DNA of 64,000 nt from contig LJSF01000016.1 in the NCBI GenBank assembly GCA_001314655.1, positions 155,130-219,129 of the forward strand, given 5' to 3'. A program made the position numbers and the translations under genes. The notes under the pieces are model-generated. The model worked only from the letters and a program-made list of their open reading frames with translations. It was not told where the DNA came from and ran no database searches. This DNA is from Rhodobacteraceae bacterium HLUCCA08 (GTDB lineage Bacteria > Pseudomonadota > Alphaproteobacteria > Rhodobacterales > Rhodobacteraceae). Shown here piece after piece: positions 49,710 to 58,919 of the stretch. The number at the start of each line of letters is the position of its first letter. The first letter of the stretch is position 1.

Positions 49710-50537
49710 ATGACTGCCCCCCGCCTCACCGACCGCGCCGCACTGGAGCGCAACCGGACCCGCGCCCTGCGCGCACCCGAGCTGTTCCTGCACGAAGCCG
49801 TGGCCGACGAGGTCGAGGAGAGGCTGCAAGAGGTTAACAGAAGGTTTACGTCCCCGGCCGTGATCGGTGATTGGGCCGGGCTGTGGCGACCGCGTCTGGC
49901 CGACGCCGTTCATGTTCAGGATACCGACGTGCTGGCGCTGACGCCCGGTGCCCATGACCTGGTCCTGCATCACCTGGCGCTGCATTGGGCCGATGACCCG
50001 GTCGGCCAGCTGGCGCAATGCCGCCACGCACTGCGCCCCGACGGGCTGTTGATCGCGACGCTGTTCGGCGGCCAGACCCTGCATGAATTGCGGGCCTGCC
50101 TGGCCGAAGCCGAGATCGCCGTGACCGGCGGGCTGTCCCCGCGGATCCTGCCGATGGGCGAAATCCGTGACCTGGGCGCCCTGTTGCAACGCGCCGGGCT
50201 GGCCCTGCCGGTCGCCGATACGACGACCCTGACCGTGCGCTACGAAACCCCGCTGCATCTGGTGCGCGACCTGCGCGCCATGGCCGAGGGCAACGCCCTG
50301 GGCCAGCGCCTGCGCCATCCGACCCGCAAGGCGGTGCTGACCGAGGCGTTCAGGCTGTATTCGAGCCGCTTCGCCGGGCCCGACGGGCGGCTGCCCGCGA
50401 CCTTCGAAATCGTCACCCTGACCGGCTGGGCCCCTGCCGACACCCAGCCGCAGCCGCTGCGCCCGGGATCGGCCAAGGCGCGACTTGCCGACGCACTTGG
50501 CACCACCGAGACCCCCCTGGACAGGTCGGGTGATTGA
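49710..50537 (+). CDS. SAM-dependent methyltransferase-like protein, NDUFAF5 family
   Basis: 275 residues from the ATG at 49710. The N-terminal helix RNRTRALRAPELFLHEAVAD and EERLQEVNRRF match the BioC/NDUFAF5 group; LVLHHLALHWADDPVGQLAQ and RPDGLLIATLFGGQTLHELR are characteristic of NDUFAF5. The usual glycine-rich SAM loop is poor here (VIGDWAGLWRP). The mitochondrial relative hydroxylates an arginine of a complex I subunit, so complex I maturation is plausible. Confidence 0.82.
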   Translation: MTAPRLTDRAALERNRTRALRAPELFLHEAVADEVEERLQEVNRRFTSPAVIGDWAGLWRPRLADAVHVQDTDVLALTPGAHDLVLHHLALHWADDPVGQLAQCRHALRPDGLLIATLFGGQTLHELRACLAEAEIAVTGGLSPRILPMGEIRDLGALLQRAGLALPVADTTTLTVRYETPLHLVRDLRAMAEGNALGQRLRHPTRKAVLTEAFRLYSSRFAGPDGRLPATFEIVTLTGWAPADTQPQPLRPGSAKARLADALGTTETPLDRSGD

Positions 50538-50592
50538 CCCGGGCCGTATCCAAGGTATCTGTTCCTGACCCCAAAACGCGGAAAGTCCCGAT

Positions 50593-51651
50593 ATGTTCGA
50601 CCAGACGGCCAAGCGGCCAGACCACGCCCCCGCCGATCATCCTGTGATCAAGCCCGAAAAGGTGGGTGTCCTGCTTGCCAACCTGGGAACGCCCGACGAC
50701 ACCTCCTATTGGCCGATGCGGCGCTACCTGTCGGAATTCCTGTCCGACAAGCGGGTGATCGACTACCCGGCCTGGAAATGGCAGCCGATCCTGCAGGGCA
50801 TCGTCCTGTCGATCCGGCCATTCAAATCGGGCGCGGCCTACAAATCGATCTGGAACGAAGAGGCCGATGAAAGCCCGCTGATGACCATCACCAAGGACCA
50901 GACCGCGGCGATGGCCGAACGGCTGCGCGCCCGCTACGGCGACCGTGTGGTGGTGGATTACGCCATGCGCTACGGCAACCCGTCGACCCGGTCCAAGGTC
51001 CGCGCCATGGTCGAGGCCGGCTGCCGCAAGATCCTGTTCTTTCCGCTGTATCCGCATTACGCCGGCGCCACGTCGGCCACCGCGAACGACCAGTTCTTTC
51101 GCGCGCTGATGAACGAGAAATGGCAGCCCATCGCCCGGGTCGTGCCGCCCTATTTCGAGGAACCGGCCTATATCGACGCCCTGGCGCAATCGGTCGAGCG
51201 GGCCTATGCCGCGCTGGCGCATCAACCCGACATCCTGGTCTGCACCTATCACGGGCTGCCCAAGCGCTATCTGACCGAGGAAGGGGACCCCTATCACTGC
51301 CAATGCGCCAAGACCACGCGATTGCTCAAGGAACGGCTGGGCTGGGCCGATGACCGGATCACCACGACCTTCCAGTCGAAATTCGGCCCCGAGGAATGGC
51401 TGCAGCCCTATACGGTCGAAGAGGTCGCGCGGCTGGCCGAGGCGGGCAAGAAGAAGATCGCGGTGATCGCGCCCGCCTTTTCCGCCGATTGCATCGAAAC
51501 GCTGGAAGAGATCAACGAAGAGATCAAGGAAAGCTTCGAAGAGGCCGGCGGCGAGGACTTCACCTATATCCCCTGCCTGAACGACGATGCCGCGCATATG
51601 GATGCGCTGGCCGGCGTGGTCGAGCGCGAATTGATGGGCTGGCTGGACTGA
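50593..51651 (+). CDS. hemH: Ferrochelatase
   Basis: 352 residues. It inserts Fe(II) into protoporphyrin IX at the end of heme synthesis. GVLLANLGTPDDTSYWPMRR, the catalytic histidine in CTYHGLPKRYL, TTFQSKFGPEEWLQPYT and a late EEINEEIKESFEEAGG are all typical. CQCAKTTRLL holds a cysteine pair. The start follows GCGGAAAG. Confidence 0.96.
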   Translation: MFDQTAKRPDHAPADHPVIKPEKVGVLLANLGTPDDTSYWPMRRYLSEFLSDKRVIDYPAWKWQPILQGIVLSIRPFKSGAAYKSIWNEEADESPLMTITKDQTAAMAERLRARYGDRVVVDYAMRYGNPSTRSKVRAMVEAGCRKILFFPLYPHYAGATSATANDQFFRALMNEKWQPIARVVPPYFEEPAYIDALAQSVERAYAALAHQPDILVCTYHGLPKRYLTEEGDPYHCQCAKTTRLLKERLGWADDRITTTFQSKFGPEEWLQPYTVEEVARLAEAGKKKIAVIAPAFSADCIETLEEINEEIKESFEEAGGEDFTYIPCLNDDAAHMDALAGVVERELMGWLD

Positions 51652-51679
51652 ACCGCCGGCACCGGAGCCCGAAAACGAA

Positions 51680-51703
51680 AACGCCGCCCCGAGGGACGGC
51701 GTT
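51680..51703. terminator. Terminator between hemH and the 63-residue exported peptide gene
   Basis: Arms AACGCCG/CGGCGTT extended by two further G-C pairs, between convergent genes. AAAA on the left flank can supply a U-run for the minus strand. Confidence 0.65.
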
Positions 51704-51724
51704 CATCGTCAGTCGAATGACGAC

Positions 51725-51916
51725 TTAGTCGGCGGCGACAGCGATCAGCGCAGCCACGATGACCAGCGGCAGCAGCAGGCCGGCCGAGGACGAACGCGAC
51801 TCGGTGTCTTCGACGATGACGACCGGATCCATTTCCATCACCGGCTCGTTCATGCCGCCGGCGAAGGCGGTGGAGGCGGCGCCGGTCAGAACGGCGGCAA
51901 GAGCGAATTTCTTCAT
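51725..51916 (-). CDS. Small exported peptide with C-terminal hydrophobic segment
   Basis: 63 residues from the ATG at 51916, preceded by GGAGAAC. A textbook signal peptide (KKFALAAVLTGAASTAFA) is followed by a short acidic mature part (GGMNEPVMEMDPVVIVEDTE) and a hydrophobic end (GLLLPLVIVAALIAVAAD). After cleavage only about 45 residues remain, anchored by the C-terminal helix. I do not know its function. It has its own terminator downstream, so it is an independent gene. Small proteins of this design are common in roseobacters. Confidence 0.8.
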   Translation of the reverse strand: MKKFALAAVLTGAASTAFAGGMNEPVMEMDPVVIVEDTESRSSSAGLLLPLVIVAALIAVAAD

Positions 51917-52060
51917 GTGTAGTTCTCCGAATTTCTGTCCGGTGATTTGTATAGAGGACACCGGACACCCAAGACTTATCTCGTAGCTGCCTCTAAGCAG
52001 CAATCCGGGGTGTTGAAAACAGGGGAAAATCGACAACGTGGCGAGAATCTGCCCATGTCG

Positions 52061-52663
52061 TCAAATCAGCAACACCTGTGTGCCGACCCGGGCAAGGCCG
52101 AACAGTTCGGCGATATGCTCGTTATAAAGGCCGATACAGCCATTCGACGACCGCCGCCCGATCTTGCGCGTGTCGTGGGTGCCATGGATCCGGTAATAGG
52201 TCCAGGACAGGTAAAGCGCATGGGTGCCCATCGGATTGTCCGGGCCCGGCGGAATATAGGGCGGCCATTCGGGATTGCGTTCCAGCATCGACGGGGTCGG
52301 GCGCCAGTCGGGGCCTTCGACCTTGCGGACCACCTCGGTCCGGCCAAGCCGGGTCAGATCCTCGGTCAGGGGAACCGAGGTGGGATACAACTTGTAGACG
52401 CTCTGGTCCTGGGACCAGTAATGCAGCGCGCGCGACTGGATATCGACCAGGATCGCGCCGTTCGACAGGTTGTCGAAATAGGGCTGCCAGTCCAGGGTGC
52501 GGAAGCTGGAGACGTTCCGGCGGATGGTCTGCGACGGGTCGGATTCGAACTCGGTCGAGTTTTCGGTCTGGGCCAGGGCGGGCGCGCCAAGAGCCGCAGC
52601 CGAGGCCGCGCTGGCCGCCAGGAAGCCGCGCCGGCTGAGGCCGGGAAAATCGCGCGTTGACAT
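52061..52663 (-). CDS. L,D-transpeptidase, Tat-exported
   Basis: 200 residues. A twin-arginine signal (LSRRGFLAASAASAAALGAP) leads to a YkuD domain with IHGTHDTRKIG and the catalytic cysteine in SSNGCIGLYN. LVDIQSRALHYWSQ and YKLYPTSVPLTEDLTRLG are typical of the family. It makes 3-3 peptidoglycan cross-links or attaches proteins to the wall. Confidence 0.92.
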   Translation of the reverse strand: MSTRDFPGLSRRGFLAASAASAAALGAPALAQTENSTEFESDPSQTIRRNVSSFRTLDWQPYFDNLSNGAILVDIQSRALHYWSQDQSVYKLYPTSVPLTEDLTRLGRTEVVRKVEGPDWRPTPSMLERNPEWPPYIPPGPDNPMGTHALYLSWTYYRIHGTHDTRKIGRRSSNGCIGLYNEHIAELFGLARVGTQVLLI

Positions 52664-52827
52664 CGTGTCTCTCCGTCACATGCAGGGTGCGTTGCGCCGT
52701 GAGATAAGGTGCAACCGTTGCCGAGACAAATCAAACTGCCGTGCATTCGGCGCCTTCACGCCGAAGTGGGTTTGAAAGGCAACGCGCCAAAGGCTATGGC
52801 GAGCGAAACGACTGACAGGTGAAACGT

Positions 52828-53388
52828 ATGGACCGTCGATATTTTGCCCTTGGCGCCCTTGGCCTTGGCCTTGTCGCCTGCGCACCGATCAACAGCGCCC
52901 GGCTCGGCCCCGACGGGCTGCCGCTGCCGCAGGTGTACCGCATCACCGAGGCCGACCGCGACGCGGTCATGCTGCGGATGCTGGACGCGGTGAATTCCCT
53001 GCGCAAGGCCGCGGGGCGCGGCCCGGTGGCGCTGAATGCGCAGCTGAACGCCGCCGCCGCGACCCATGCCCGCGACATGGCGGTGCAGAACCGGCCCTGG
53101 CATTTCGGGTCGGACGGATCATCGCCGCTGGACCGGCTGCGGCGCGTCGGCTATTCCGGCCAGCTGCGCGGCGAAGCGATTTCCGAAAGCTACGAGACCG
53201 AGCTGGAAACCCTCGCCGCCTGGATGCAGCAACCCGATACCCGCGACGTGATCCTGGATCGGCAGGCGAACCAGATGGGATTTGCCTGGTACCAGGAACC
53301 GACGGGCAAGCTGTGGTGGAACCTGATCCTGGCCGACAGCCGCGCCCCGGGAGCTGTGCCGCAGGCCAACCCGGTGCCGATCCGGTAA
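52828..53388 (+). CDS. CAP/SCP-domain lipoprotein
   Basis: 186 residues from the ATG at 52828; a GTG three codons earlier is possible. A lipobox (LGLVAC, cysteine at 18) marks a lipoprotein. A CAP superfamily domain follows: MLDAVNSLRKAAGRGPVALN, AATHARDMAVQNRPWHFGSD, AISESYETE and ANQMGFAWYQEPTG. Bacterial CAP proteins are found near cell-wall enzymes; the exact function is unknown. It lies between two L,D-transpeptidase genes. Confidence 0.88.
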   Translation: MDRRYFALGALGLGLVACAPINSARLGPDGLPLPQVYRITEADRDAVMLRMLDAVNSLRKAAGRGPVALNAQLNAAAATHARDMAVQNRPWHFGSDGSSPLDRLRRVGYSGQLRGEAISESYETELETLAAWMQQPDTRDVILDRQANQMGFAWYQEPTGKLWWNLILADSRAPGAVPQANPVPIR

Positions 53389-53391
53389 CGG

Positions 53392-53883
53392 TCAGGCCTG
53401 GATCCAGATCGGGGTCCCGTTGCGGACCATGGCATAGATATCCTCGATCTCGCGGTTGGTGACGGCGATGCAGCCGGCGGTCCAATCCTTTTCGCGCCGC
53501 TTTTCGTCGGGCGTGCCATGGATGAAGATATCGCCCCCCGGCAGGCGGCCATGCCGGGCGGCAAAGGCCCGGTCGGCGGCGTTGGGATAGGAAATGCCGA
53601 TCGACAGGTGAAAGTCGGAATTCGGGTTGCGCCGATCGATCAGATAGGCACCTTCGGGGGTCTTGCCGTCGCCTTCGAACTGCTTGTGACCGACCGGCGC
53701 AAAACCCAGCTGGAAGCGGTAATCGCGCAGGGCCTTGTCGCCGTTGAGCAGATACATCCGCCGTTGGCCCTTGTAGGCGACAATGCCGGTGACCGGGGGT
53801 CCGTCATAGCTTTGGAATTTCGTCGAACACCCGGCCAGCGCGACGGCGCCCGCAGATGCGATGAGGCTGCGTCTGGAAATCAT
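53392..53883 (-). CDS. L,D-transpeptidase-fold lipoprotein
   Basis: 163 residues from the ATG at 53883; an ATG four codons earlier is possible. The N-terminus ISRRSLIASAGAVALAGCS has a lipobox with cysteine at 19. The YkuD-type core has FEGDGKTPEGAYLIDRRN, IFIHGTPDEKRREKDWTAGC and IAVTNREIEDIYAMV, so the catalytic Cys of the ErfK/YbiS group is present. It is likely anchored in a membrane and acts on peptidoglycan. Its 3' end faces the CAP-domain gene, three bases away. Confidence 0.9.
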   Translation of the reverse strand: MISRRSLIASAGAVALAGCSTKFQSYDGPPVTGIVAYKGQRRMYLLNGDKALRDYRFQLGFAPVGHKQFEGDGKTPEGAYLIDRRNPNSDFHLSIGISYPNAADRAFAARHGRLPGGDIFIHGTPDEKRREKDWTAGCIAVTNREIEDIYAMVRNGTPIWIQA

Positions 53884-53968
53884 GAAACTGCCCATTCCCC
53901 ATGCGATCTGAGCCGCCTTTCCAAGGCTTCTACACCAAAAAGCGCGGTCGCGGAAGCGGGCACGCGGC

Positions 53969-55168
53969 TCACGACCGCGTGAACAGCGCGGCAAGCTCCG
54001 CATGCGGCGACCAGCGGAACTGGTCCACCACGTCGACCCAGTCCAGGCGAAACCCGGACGCGACCAGGGTGCGGGCGTCCCGGGCGAAGGTGGCCGGGTT
54101 GCACGATACCATGGCCACGCGGCCAAGGCCCGAAGCGGCGATCGCCTCTGCCTGTGCCGCCGCGCCCTGCCGCGGCGGGTCGATCACGGCGGCGTCGAAC
54201 CGGGCCAGATCCTCGGGCAGAAGCGGACGCCGGAACAGGTCGCGCGCCTCGGTCGTGACCGGTTTGAGCCCGGTCGCGTGACGCCAACCGGCATCCAGCG
54301 CCGCGAGCATCGGCGCGCTGCCTTCAACTGCGTGAACGCGCGCGGTTTCGGCCAGCGGCAGGGCAAAGGTGCCACAGCCGGCGAACAGGTCGACCACCTG
54401 GCCGGCATCGCCCAGCGCGTCGCGGACCGACGCCAGCAGCGCCGCCTCGCCCTCGCGCGTGGCCTGCAGAAAGGCGCCGGGCGGCGGCGTGACACGGGCC
54501 ATGCCGAAATGCTGGAAGGGCGGCGCGATCATGGCGATCGGCTCATCGCCCCAGACCAGGCGAGACAGAGACTGTTCTTGCGCGAAACGTCCCAGATCGG
54601 CCCGCAGGCCTTCGTCAAGCGCCCGGTCGGTTTCAACCCGAAGATCGGGCCCGGCAGGGCTGTCGGTCACGGTGAACGCGATCTCGGTGCTGCGCGACGC
54701 GGCCATGCGGGCCAGTTGCTCGAGCGCCGGCAAGACCGCGGCAAGCGACGGCAGCAGAAGCTGGCAATCGGGGACGGCGACGATGGTATCCGAAGCGCGG
54801 GCATGAAACCCGACCAGCGCGCCCTTTTTCGTCTTGCGCGCCGACAGCCGCGCCCGCCGTCTGGATCGCGGCGGCGACGTGTGCATCCGGCGGATCGGCG
54901 CCTCCAGACCCTGGGCGGCAAGAGCGGTTTCGACGATCCCGCATTTCCACGCCGCGACGAAATCCTCCGAGACATGCTGCATGGCGCAGCCGCCGCAGCT
55001 TTTGAAATGCCGACATGGCGGCGCGACCCGGTCGGGCGAGGCGGTCAGGATGCGGGCGGTGCCGTCCCCGGCCAGCGCGATCTCTTCGCCCGGCAACACC
55101 CGCGGCACCAGGGTTCCGTCCGGCAACCGACCCATCCCGTGATGGGTCAGGGTTTCGACCCGAACCAT
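53969..55168 (-). CDS. RumA/TrmA-type RNA (uracil-5-)-methyltransferase
   Basis: 399 residues. A TRAM-like N-terminus is followed by an iron-sulfur motif C52-x5-C58-x2-C61 (CRHFKSCGGCAMQH). The SAM-binding loop is VVDLFAGCGTFALPLAE, then DAAVIDPPRQGA and the catalytic MVSCNPATFARD. It methylates a uracil in rRNA or tRNA; RumA (RlmD) is the closest type because of the iron-sulfur cluster. It begins two bases after the ABC exporter stop. Confidence 0.9.
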   Translation of the reverse strand: MVRVETLTHHGMGRLPDGTLVPRVLPGEEIALAGDGTARILTASPDRVAPPCRHFKSCGGCAMQHVSEDFVAAWKCGIVETALAAQGLEAPIRRMHTSPPRSRRRARLSARKTKKGALVGFHARASDTIVAVPDCQLLLPSLAAVLPALEQLARMAASRSTEIAFTVTDSPAGPDLRVETDRALDEGLRADLGRFAQEQSLSRLVWGDEPIAMIAPPFQHFGMARVTPPPGAFLQATREGEAALLASVRDALGDAGQVVDLFAGCGTFALPLAETARVHAVEGSAPMLAALDAGWRHATGLKPVTTEARDLFRRPLLPEDLARFDAAVIDPPRQGAAAQAEAIAASGLGRVAMVSCNPATFARDARTLVASGFRLDWVDVVDQFRWSPHAELAALFTRS

Positions 55169-55170
55169 GC

Positions 55171-57024
55171 CTATTCCGCCGCCTTGCGGTCGAATCCGCC
55201 GGATTGGCGGGCCCAGTAGCCGGCATAGATACCATTCTGGGCCAGCAGGCTGTCATGGGTGCCTTCCTCGACGATGCGGCCCTGGTCCAGTACGATGATC
55301 CGGTCCATGTGAACCACGGTCGACAGGCGGTGGGCGATGGCCAGGACCGTCTTGCCCTCCATCGCGGCGTTCAGCGCGGACTGGATCGCGGCCTCGACCT
55401 CGGAATCGAGCGCCGAGGTCGCCTCGTCCAGGATCAGGATCGGCGCATCCTTCAGGATCGCGCGGGCGATGGCGATGCGTTGCCGCTGCCCGCCGGACAG
55501 CTTTACGCCGCGTTCACCCAGAAAGGCATCGAACCCGGTGCGCCCCTTGAAATCGCGCAGGTCGCGGATGAACTGCAGCGCCTCGGCCTTGTCGGCGGCG
55601 CGCAGCATGGCGGACTCGTCGGCATCGGGATTGCCATAGAGGATGTTCTCGCGCGCGCTGCGATTGAACATGGCGGTGTCCTGCGTGACCATGCCGATCT
55701 GACGGCGCAGGCTGTCCTGCGTCACCGCACGCAGATCCTGCCCGTCAATCGTGATCGCGCCGTTTTCCACGTCATAGAGACGCATCAGCAGCGACACGAG
55801 GGTCGATTTTCCGGCCCCCGACGCGCCGACGATGGCCAGTTTTTCGCCCGGGCGGATGGTCAGCGACAGGCCGCGGATCGCGGCCGAGGTGCCGCCATGG
55901 GTGAACGCGACATTGTCGAACCGGATTTCGCCCGCGGTCACCTGCAAGGCGCGCGAATCGCGGTCGTCGACCAGCCGCATCGCTGGGGCGAGCGTATGCA
56001 TGCCGTCTTCGACCTCGCCGATATTGGCGTAGATCCCCATCAGGGTGAAACTGACCCATCCGGTCATCTGCGCCAGACGGATGGCGATGGCTCCGGCCGC
56101 GGCGATCTCACCGGCGCTGGCGCTGCCCTGGGTCCACAGGATCAGCGTGCCGCCGATCAGAAGCACCGGCAACGCCCCGGCCACCGCCATCAGCCAGAAC
56201 CGGAACGCGGTCGACACCGCGCCGAAATCCAGCGCCTTGTCGCGGAACCCCTCCATCGCCATCAGGGCCGCGCGATCCTCGCGCTCGGCATGGGCGAACA
56301 GCTTGACCGTGGTGATGTTGGTGATCGTGTCGACGACCTGGCCGGTGACCATGGTCCGGGCGTTGGCGCGTGCCTTGGACCGGGCGCGGATGCGCGGCAT
56401 GAAGTAGCGGATCAGGGCCAGATAGCCGGCCATCCAGACCACCAGCGCCAGCGCGATCCAGCCGCTGACCGACATCAGCATGAGCAACGCCCCGATGACA
56501 GAGGCCAGCGCGAAAAAGCCGGTATTGATCGTCTCGGAGGCGATATCGGTCACGGCACGGGCGGTCTGCATCTGTTTCTGGGCGATGCGGCCGGCGAAAT
56601 CGTTCTCGAAGAACGGGATCGACTGGCCCAGGGTCCAGCGGTTCAGACGCTGCAACACCAGCGGCTGGATGTTGGGCTGCACCAGGATCGCGTTGGTCGC
56701 CGCGTTGATGCCAAGAAACAGCGGGCGCACGCCCAGAAAGAACAGAACGCTCAGCACGATCAGGACGATGTTGCCGGTGGTCCAGAAGTCGGCCGGGCCG
56801 GTCGCAAGGGCGCCGTCGATGATCAGCCCCAGCAGCAGCGGCCCGATCACCTCGAAGGTGCCGGTGACGGCCGAGGCGATGCCGGCGACCCACAGCATCG
56901 GCCAGGCTCCGGCCATGGCCCAGCGCAGGAACGGCCAGAGCTGGTCGGGCGGCGGCCCTTCGGCGGCGCGGAAGGCGTCGATCTTGCCGCCAAGCCAGCG
57001 GGTGAAACGGTCGGTGCGCGTCAT
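55171..57024 (-). CDS. ABC exporter half-transporter, second of pair
   Basis: 617 residues with an N-terminal membrane domain of about six helices and a C-terminal ATPase: GASGAGKST, LSGGQRQRIAIARAI, ILILDEATSALDSE, AHRLSTVVH. The start at 57024 overlaps the stop of the partner gene by four bases. The two genes are homologous and probably form a heterodimer of the MsbA/LmrA type. The substrate is unknown; lipid or peptide export is usual. Confidence 0.92.
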   Translation of the reverse strand: MTRTDRFTRWLGGKIDAFRAAEGPPPDQLWPFLRWAMAGAWPMLWVAGIASAVTGTFEVIGPLLLGLIIDGALATGPADFWTTGNIVLIVLSVLFFLGVRPLFLGINAATNAILVQPNIQPLVLQRLNRWTLGQSIPFFENDFAGRIAQKQMQTARAVTDIASETINTGFFALASVIGALLMLMSVSGWIALALVVWMAGYLALIRYFMPRIRARSKARANARTMVTGQVVDTITNITTVKLFAHAEREDRAALMAMEGFRDKALDFGAVSTAFRFWLMAVAGALPVLLIGGTLILWTQGSASAGEIAAAGAIAIRLAQMTGWVSFTLMGIYANIGEVEDGMHTLAPAMRLVDDRDSRALQVTAGEIRFDNVAFTHGGTSAAIRGLSLTIRPGEKLAIVGASGAGKSTLVSLLMRLYDVENGAITIDGQDLRAVTQDSLRRQIGMVTQDTAMFNRSARENILYGNPDADESAMLRAADKAEALQFIRDLRDFKGRTGFDAFLGERGVKLSGGQRQRIAIARAILKDAPILILDEATSALDSEVEAAIQSALNAAMEGKTVLAIAHRLSTVVHMDRIIVLDQGRIVEEGTHDSLLAQNGIYAGYWARQSGGFDRKAAE

Positions 57025-58877
57025 TCGGCGACCTCGGAGATGTCGATATCGGTTCCCAGGAACCCGCCCGATTGCCGGGTCCATAGGCCGGCATATAGCC
57101 CGCCCCGGGCGAGAAGCACTTCATGCGGCCCGTCCTCGACGATCCGGCCATCATCCATGACCACGATCCGGTCCATCCGGGCGATGGTCGACAGCCGGTG
57201 GGCGATGGCGATCACCGTCTTGCCTGCCATCAGCCCATAGAGCGTCGTCTGAATCGCCGCCTCGACCTCGCTGTCGAGCGCGCTTGTCGCCTCGTCCAGC
57301 AGCAGGATCGGCGCGTCCTTGAGCATGACACGGGCCAGGGCGATCCGCTGGCGCTGCCCGCCGGACAGCTTGACCCCGCGTTCACCGACCTGGGCGTCAT
57401 AGCCGCGCCGTCCCTGTCCGTCCTGCAGGTCAAGGATGAAATCATGGGCTTCGGCCTGTTTGGCGGCGGCGATCATCTCGGCCTCGGTCGCCTGCGGTTT
57501 ACCGTAAAGCAGGTTGTCACGGACCGACCGGTGCAGCAGCGCACTGTCCTGCTGGACCATGCCGATCGACTGGCGCAGGCTGTCCTGGGTCACGGTCTCG
57601 ATATCCTGGCCATCGATCAGGATATGCCCGCCTTCGCGGTCGTAGAACCGCAAGAGCAGCTTGACCAGGGTCGATTTCCCGGCGCCCGAGCGGCCGACCA
57701 GCCCGACCTTTTCCCCAGGCGCGATGTGCAACGTCAGTGCGTCCAGCCCGCCCTGGCCGCGGCCGTAGTGATGGGTCAGGTCGCGGATCTCGATCCGGCC
57801 TTCGGTCACCTGCAACGGCGTGGCCCCGGGTCGGTCGACCAGGGTCACGGGCTGGGCGATGGTTTCCATCCCCTCGGACACCACGCCGAGATTCTGGAAC
57901 AGGTTGGTCACGGCCCACATGATCCAGCCGGTCATCGCATTCAGCCGCAAGGTCAGGGCGGTCGCGGCGGCGACGATGCCGACCGTCGCCGCACCCGCGG
58001 ACCACAGCCAGAGCGCCCAGCCGACGACAGCGACGATCAGCACGCCGTTGAGCAGCGACAGACCCACATCCATGATGGTATAGAGCCGCATTTCACGCTG
58101 AAATGTCTTGCGCGCCCTTTCGATCGCCTCGCCGGCATAGTCGATTTCACGGTCGTGATGGGCGAACATCTTGACCGAGTGGATATTGGTGTAGCTGTCG
58201 ACCACGCGCCCCGTCACCTCGGACCGCGCATCGGAACTGGCCTTGGAGGCCGGCGCGACGCGCCGCACTGTCCAGCGCATCAGCATCAGGTAAAGGACAA
58301 GCCAGGCCAGCAGCGGGATCATCAGCCGCGGATCGGCATCGCCCAGCAGCACCGCAGCGCCGATCACATAGGCCAGCGCATAGGCGACGGCGTCAAAGAC
58401 CTGGAACGCGACCTCTCCCGCCGCGGGGGGCGTCTGCATGATCCGGTTGGCGATGCGGCCGGCGAAATCATCCTCGAACCAGCCCACCGACTGGCGCAGC
58501 ACATGCCGATGCGCGCGCCAGCGCACCAGGGTGCCGAAATTCGGAACGATCGCGTTATTGATCAATCCGACATCCAGGGCCTGGGCCAGCGGCCGCAGGA
58601 CCAGAATGGCAAGCGCGACCAAGGCGAATTCCATCCCGTGCCGCGCCCAGACCTGCGCCGGTTCGGCCGCGCCGATCAGGTCGACCAGCCGGCCCATATA
58701 GGCAATCAGCCACAATTCGACCCCGGCGACGACGACCGACATGATCCCGGCCGCCCAGAACACCCGGCGGAACGGCCGCGCGTAGTCCAGCAGGAACGGC
58801 AAAAGCCGCCTGGGGGGCGTGTCGGTCTCCTGATACGTGGTATAGGGATCGACGAGGTTTTCGAAGAACCGGAACAT
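57021..58877 (-). CDS. ABC exporter half-transporter, first of pair
   Basis: 618 residues from the ATG at 58877, preceded by GAGGCGG. FRFFENLVDPYTTYQETDTP is typical of an alphaproteobacterial subgroup. The ATPase has GRSGAGKST, LSGGQRQRIALARVM, ILLLDEATSALDSE and AHRLSTIARM. Unlike many heterodimeric exporters, both partners retain the Walker B glutamate, so both sites may be active. Confidence 0.92.
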   Translation of the reverse strand: MFRFFENLVDPYTTYQETDTPPRRLLPFLLDYARPFRRVFWAAGIMSVVVAGVELWLIAYMGRLVDLIGAAEPAQVWARHGMEFALVALAILVLRPLAQALDVGLINNAIVPNFGTLVRWRAHRHVLRQSVGWFEDDFAGRIANRIMQTPPAAGEVAFQVFDAVAYALAYVIGAAVLLGDADPRLMIPLLAWLVLYLMLMRWTVRRVAPASKASSDARSEVTGRVVDSYTNIHSVKMFAHHDREIDYAGEAIERARKTFQREMRLYTIMDVGLSLLNGVLIVAVVGWALWLWSAGAATVGIVAAATALTLRLNAMTGWIMWAVTNLFQNLGVVSEGMETIAQPVTLVDRPGATPLQVTEGRIEIRDLTHHYGRGQGGLDALTLHIAPGEKVGLVGRSGAGKSTLVKLLLRFYDREGGHILIDGQDIETVTQDSLRQSIGMVQQDSALLHRSVRDNLLYGKPQATEAEMIAAAKQAEAHDFILDLQDGQGRRGYDAQVGERGVKLSGGQRQRIALARVMLKDAPILLLDEATSALDSEVEAAIQTTLYGLMAGKTVIAIAHRLSTIARMDRIVVMDDGRIVEDGPHEVLLARGGLYAGLWTRQSGGFLGTDIDISEVAE

Positions 58878-58919
58878 GGGCCGCCTCGTGATGTCGCGCA
58901 TCCTATAGCCCGGATCGCG

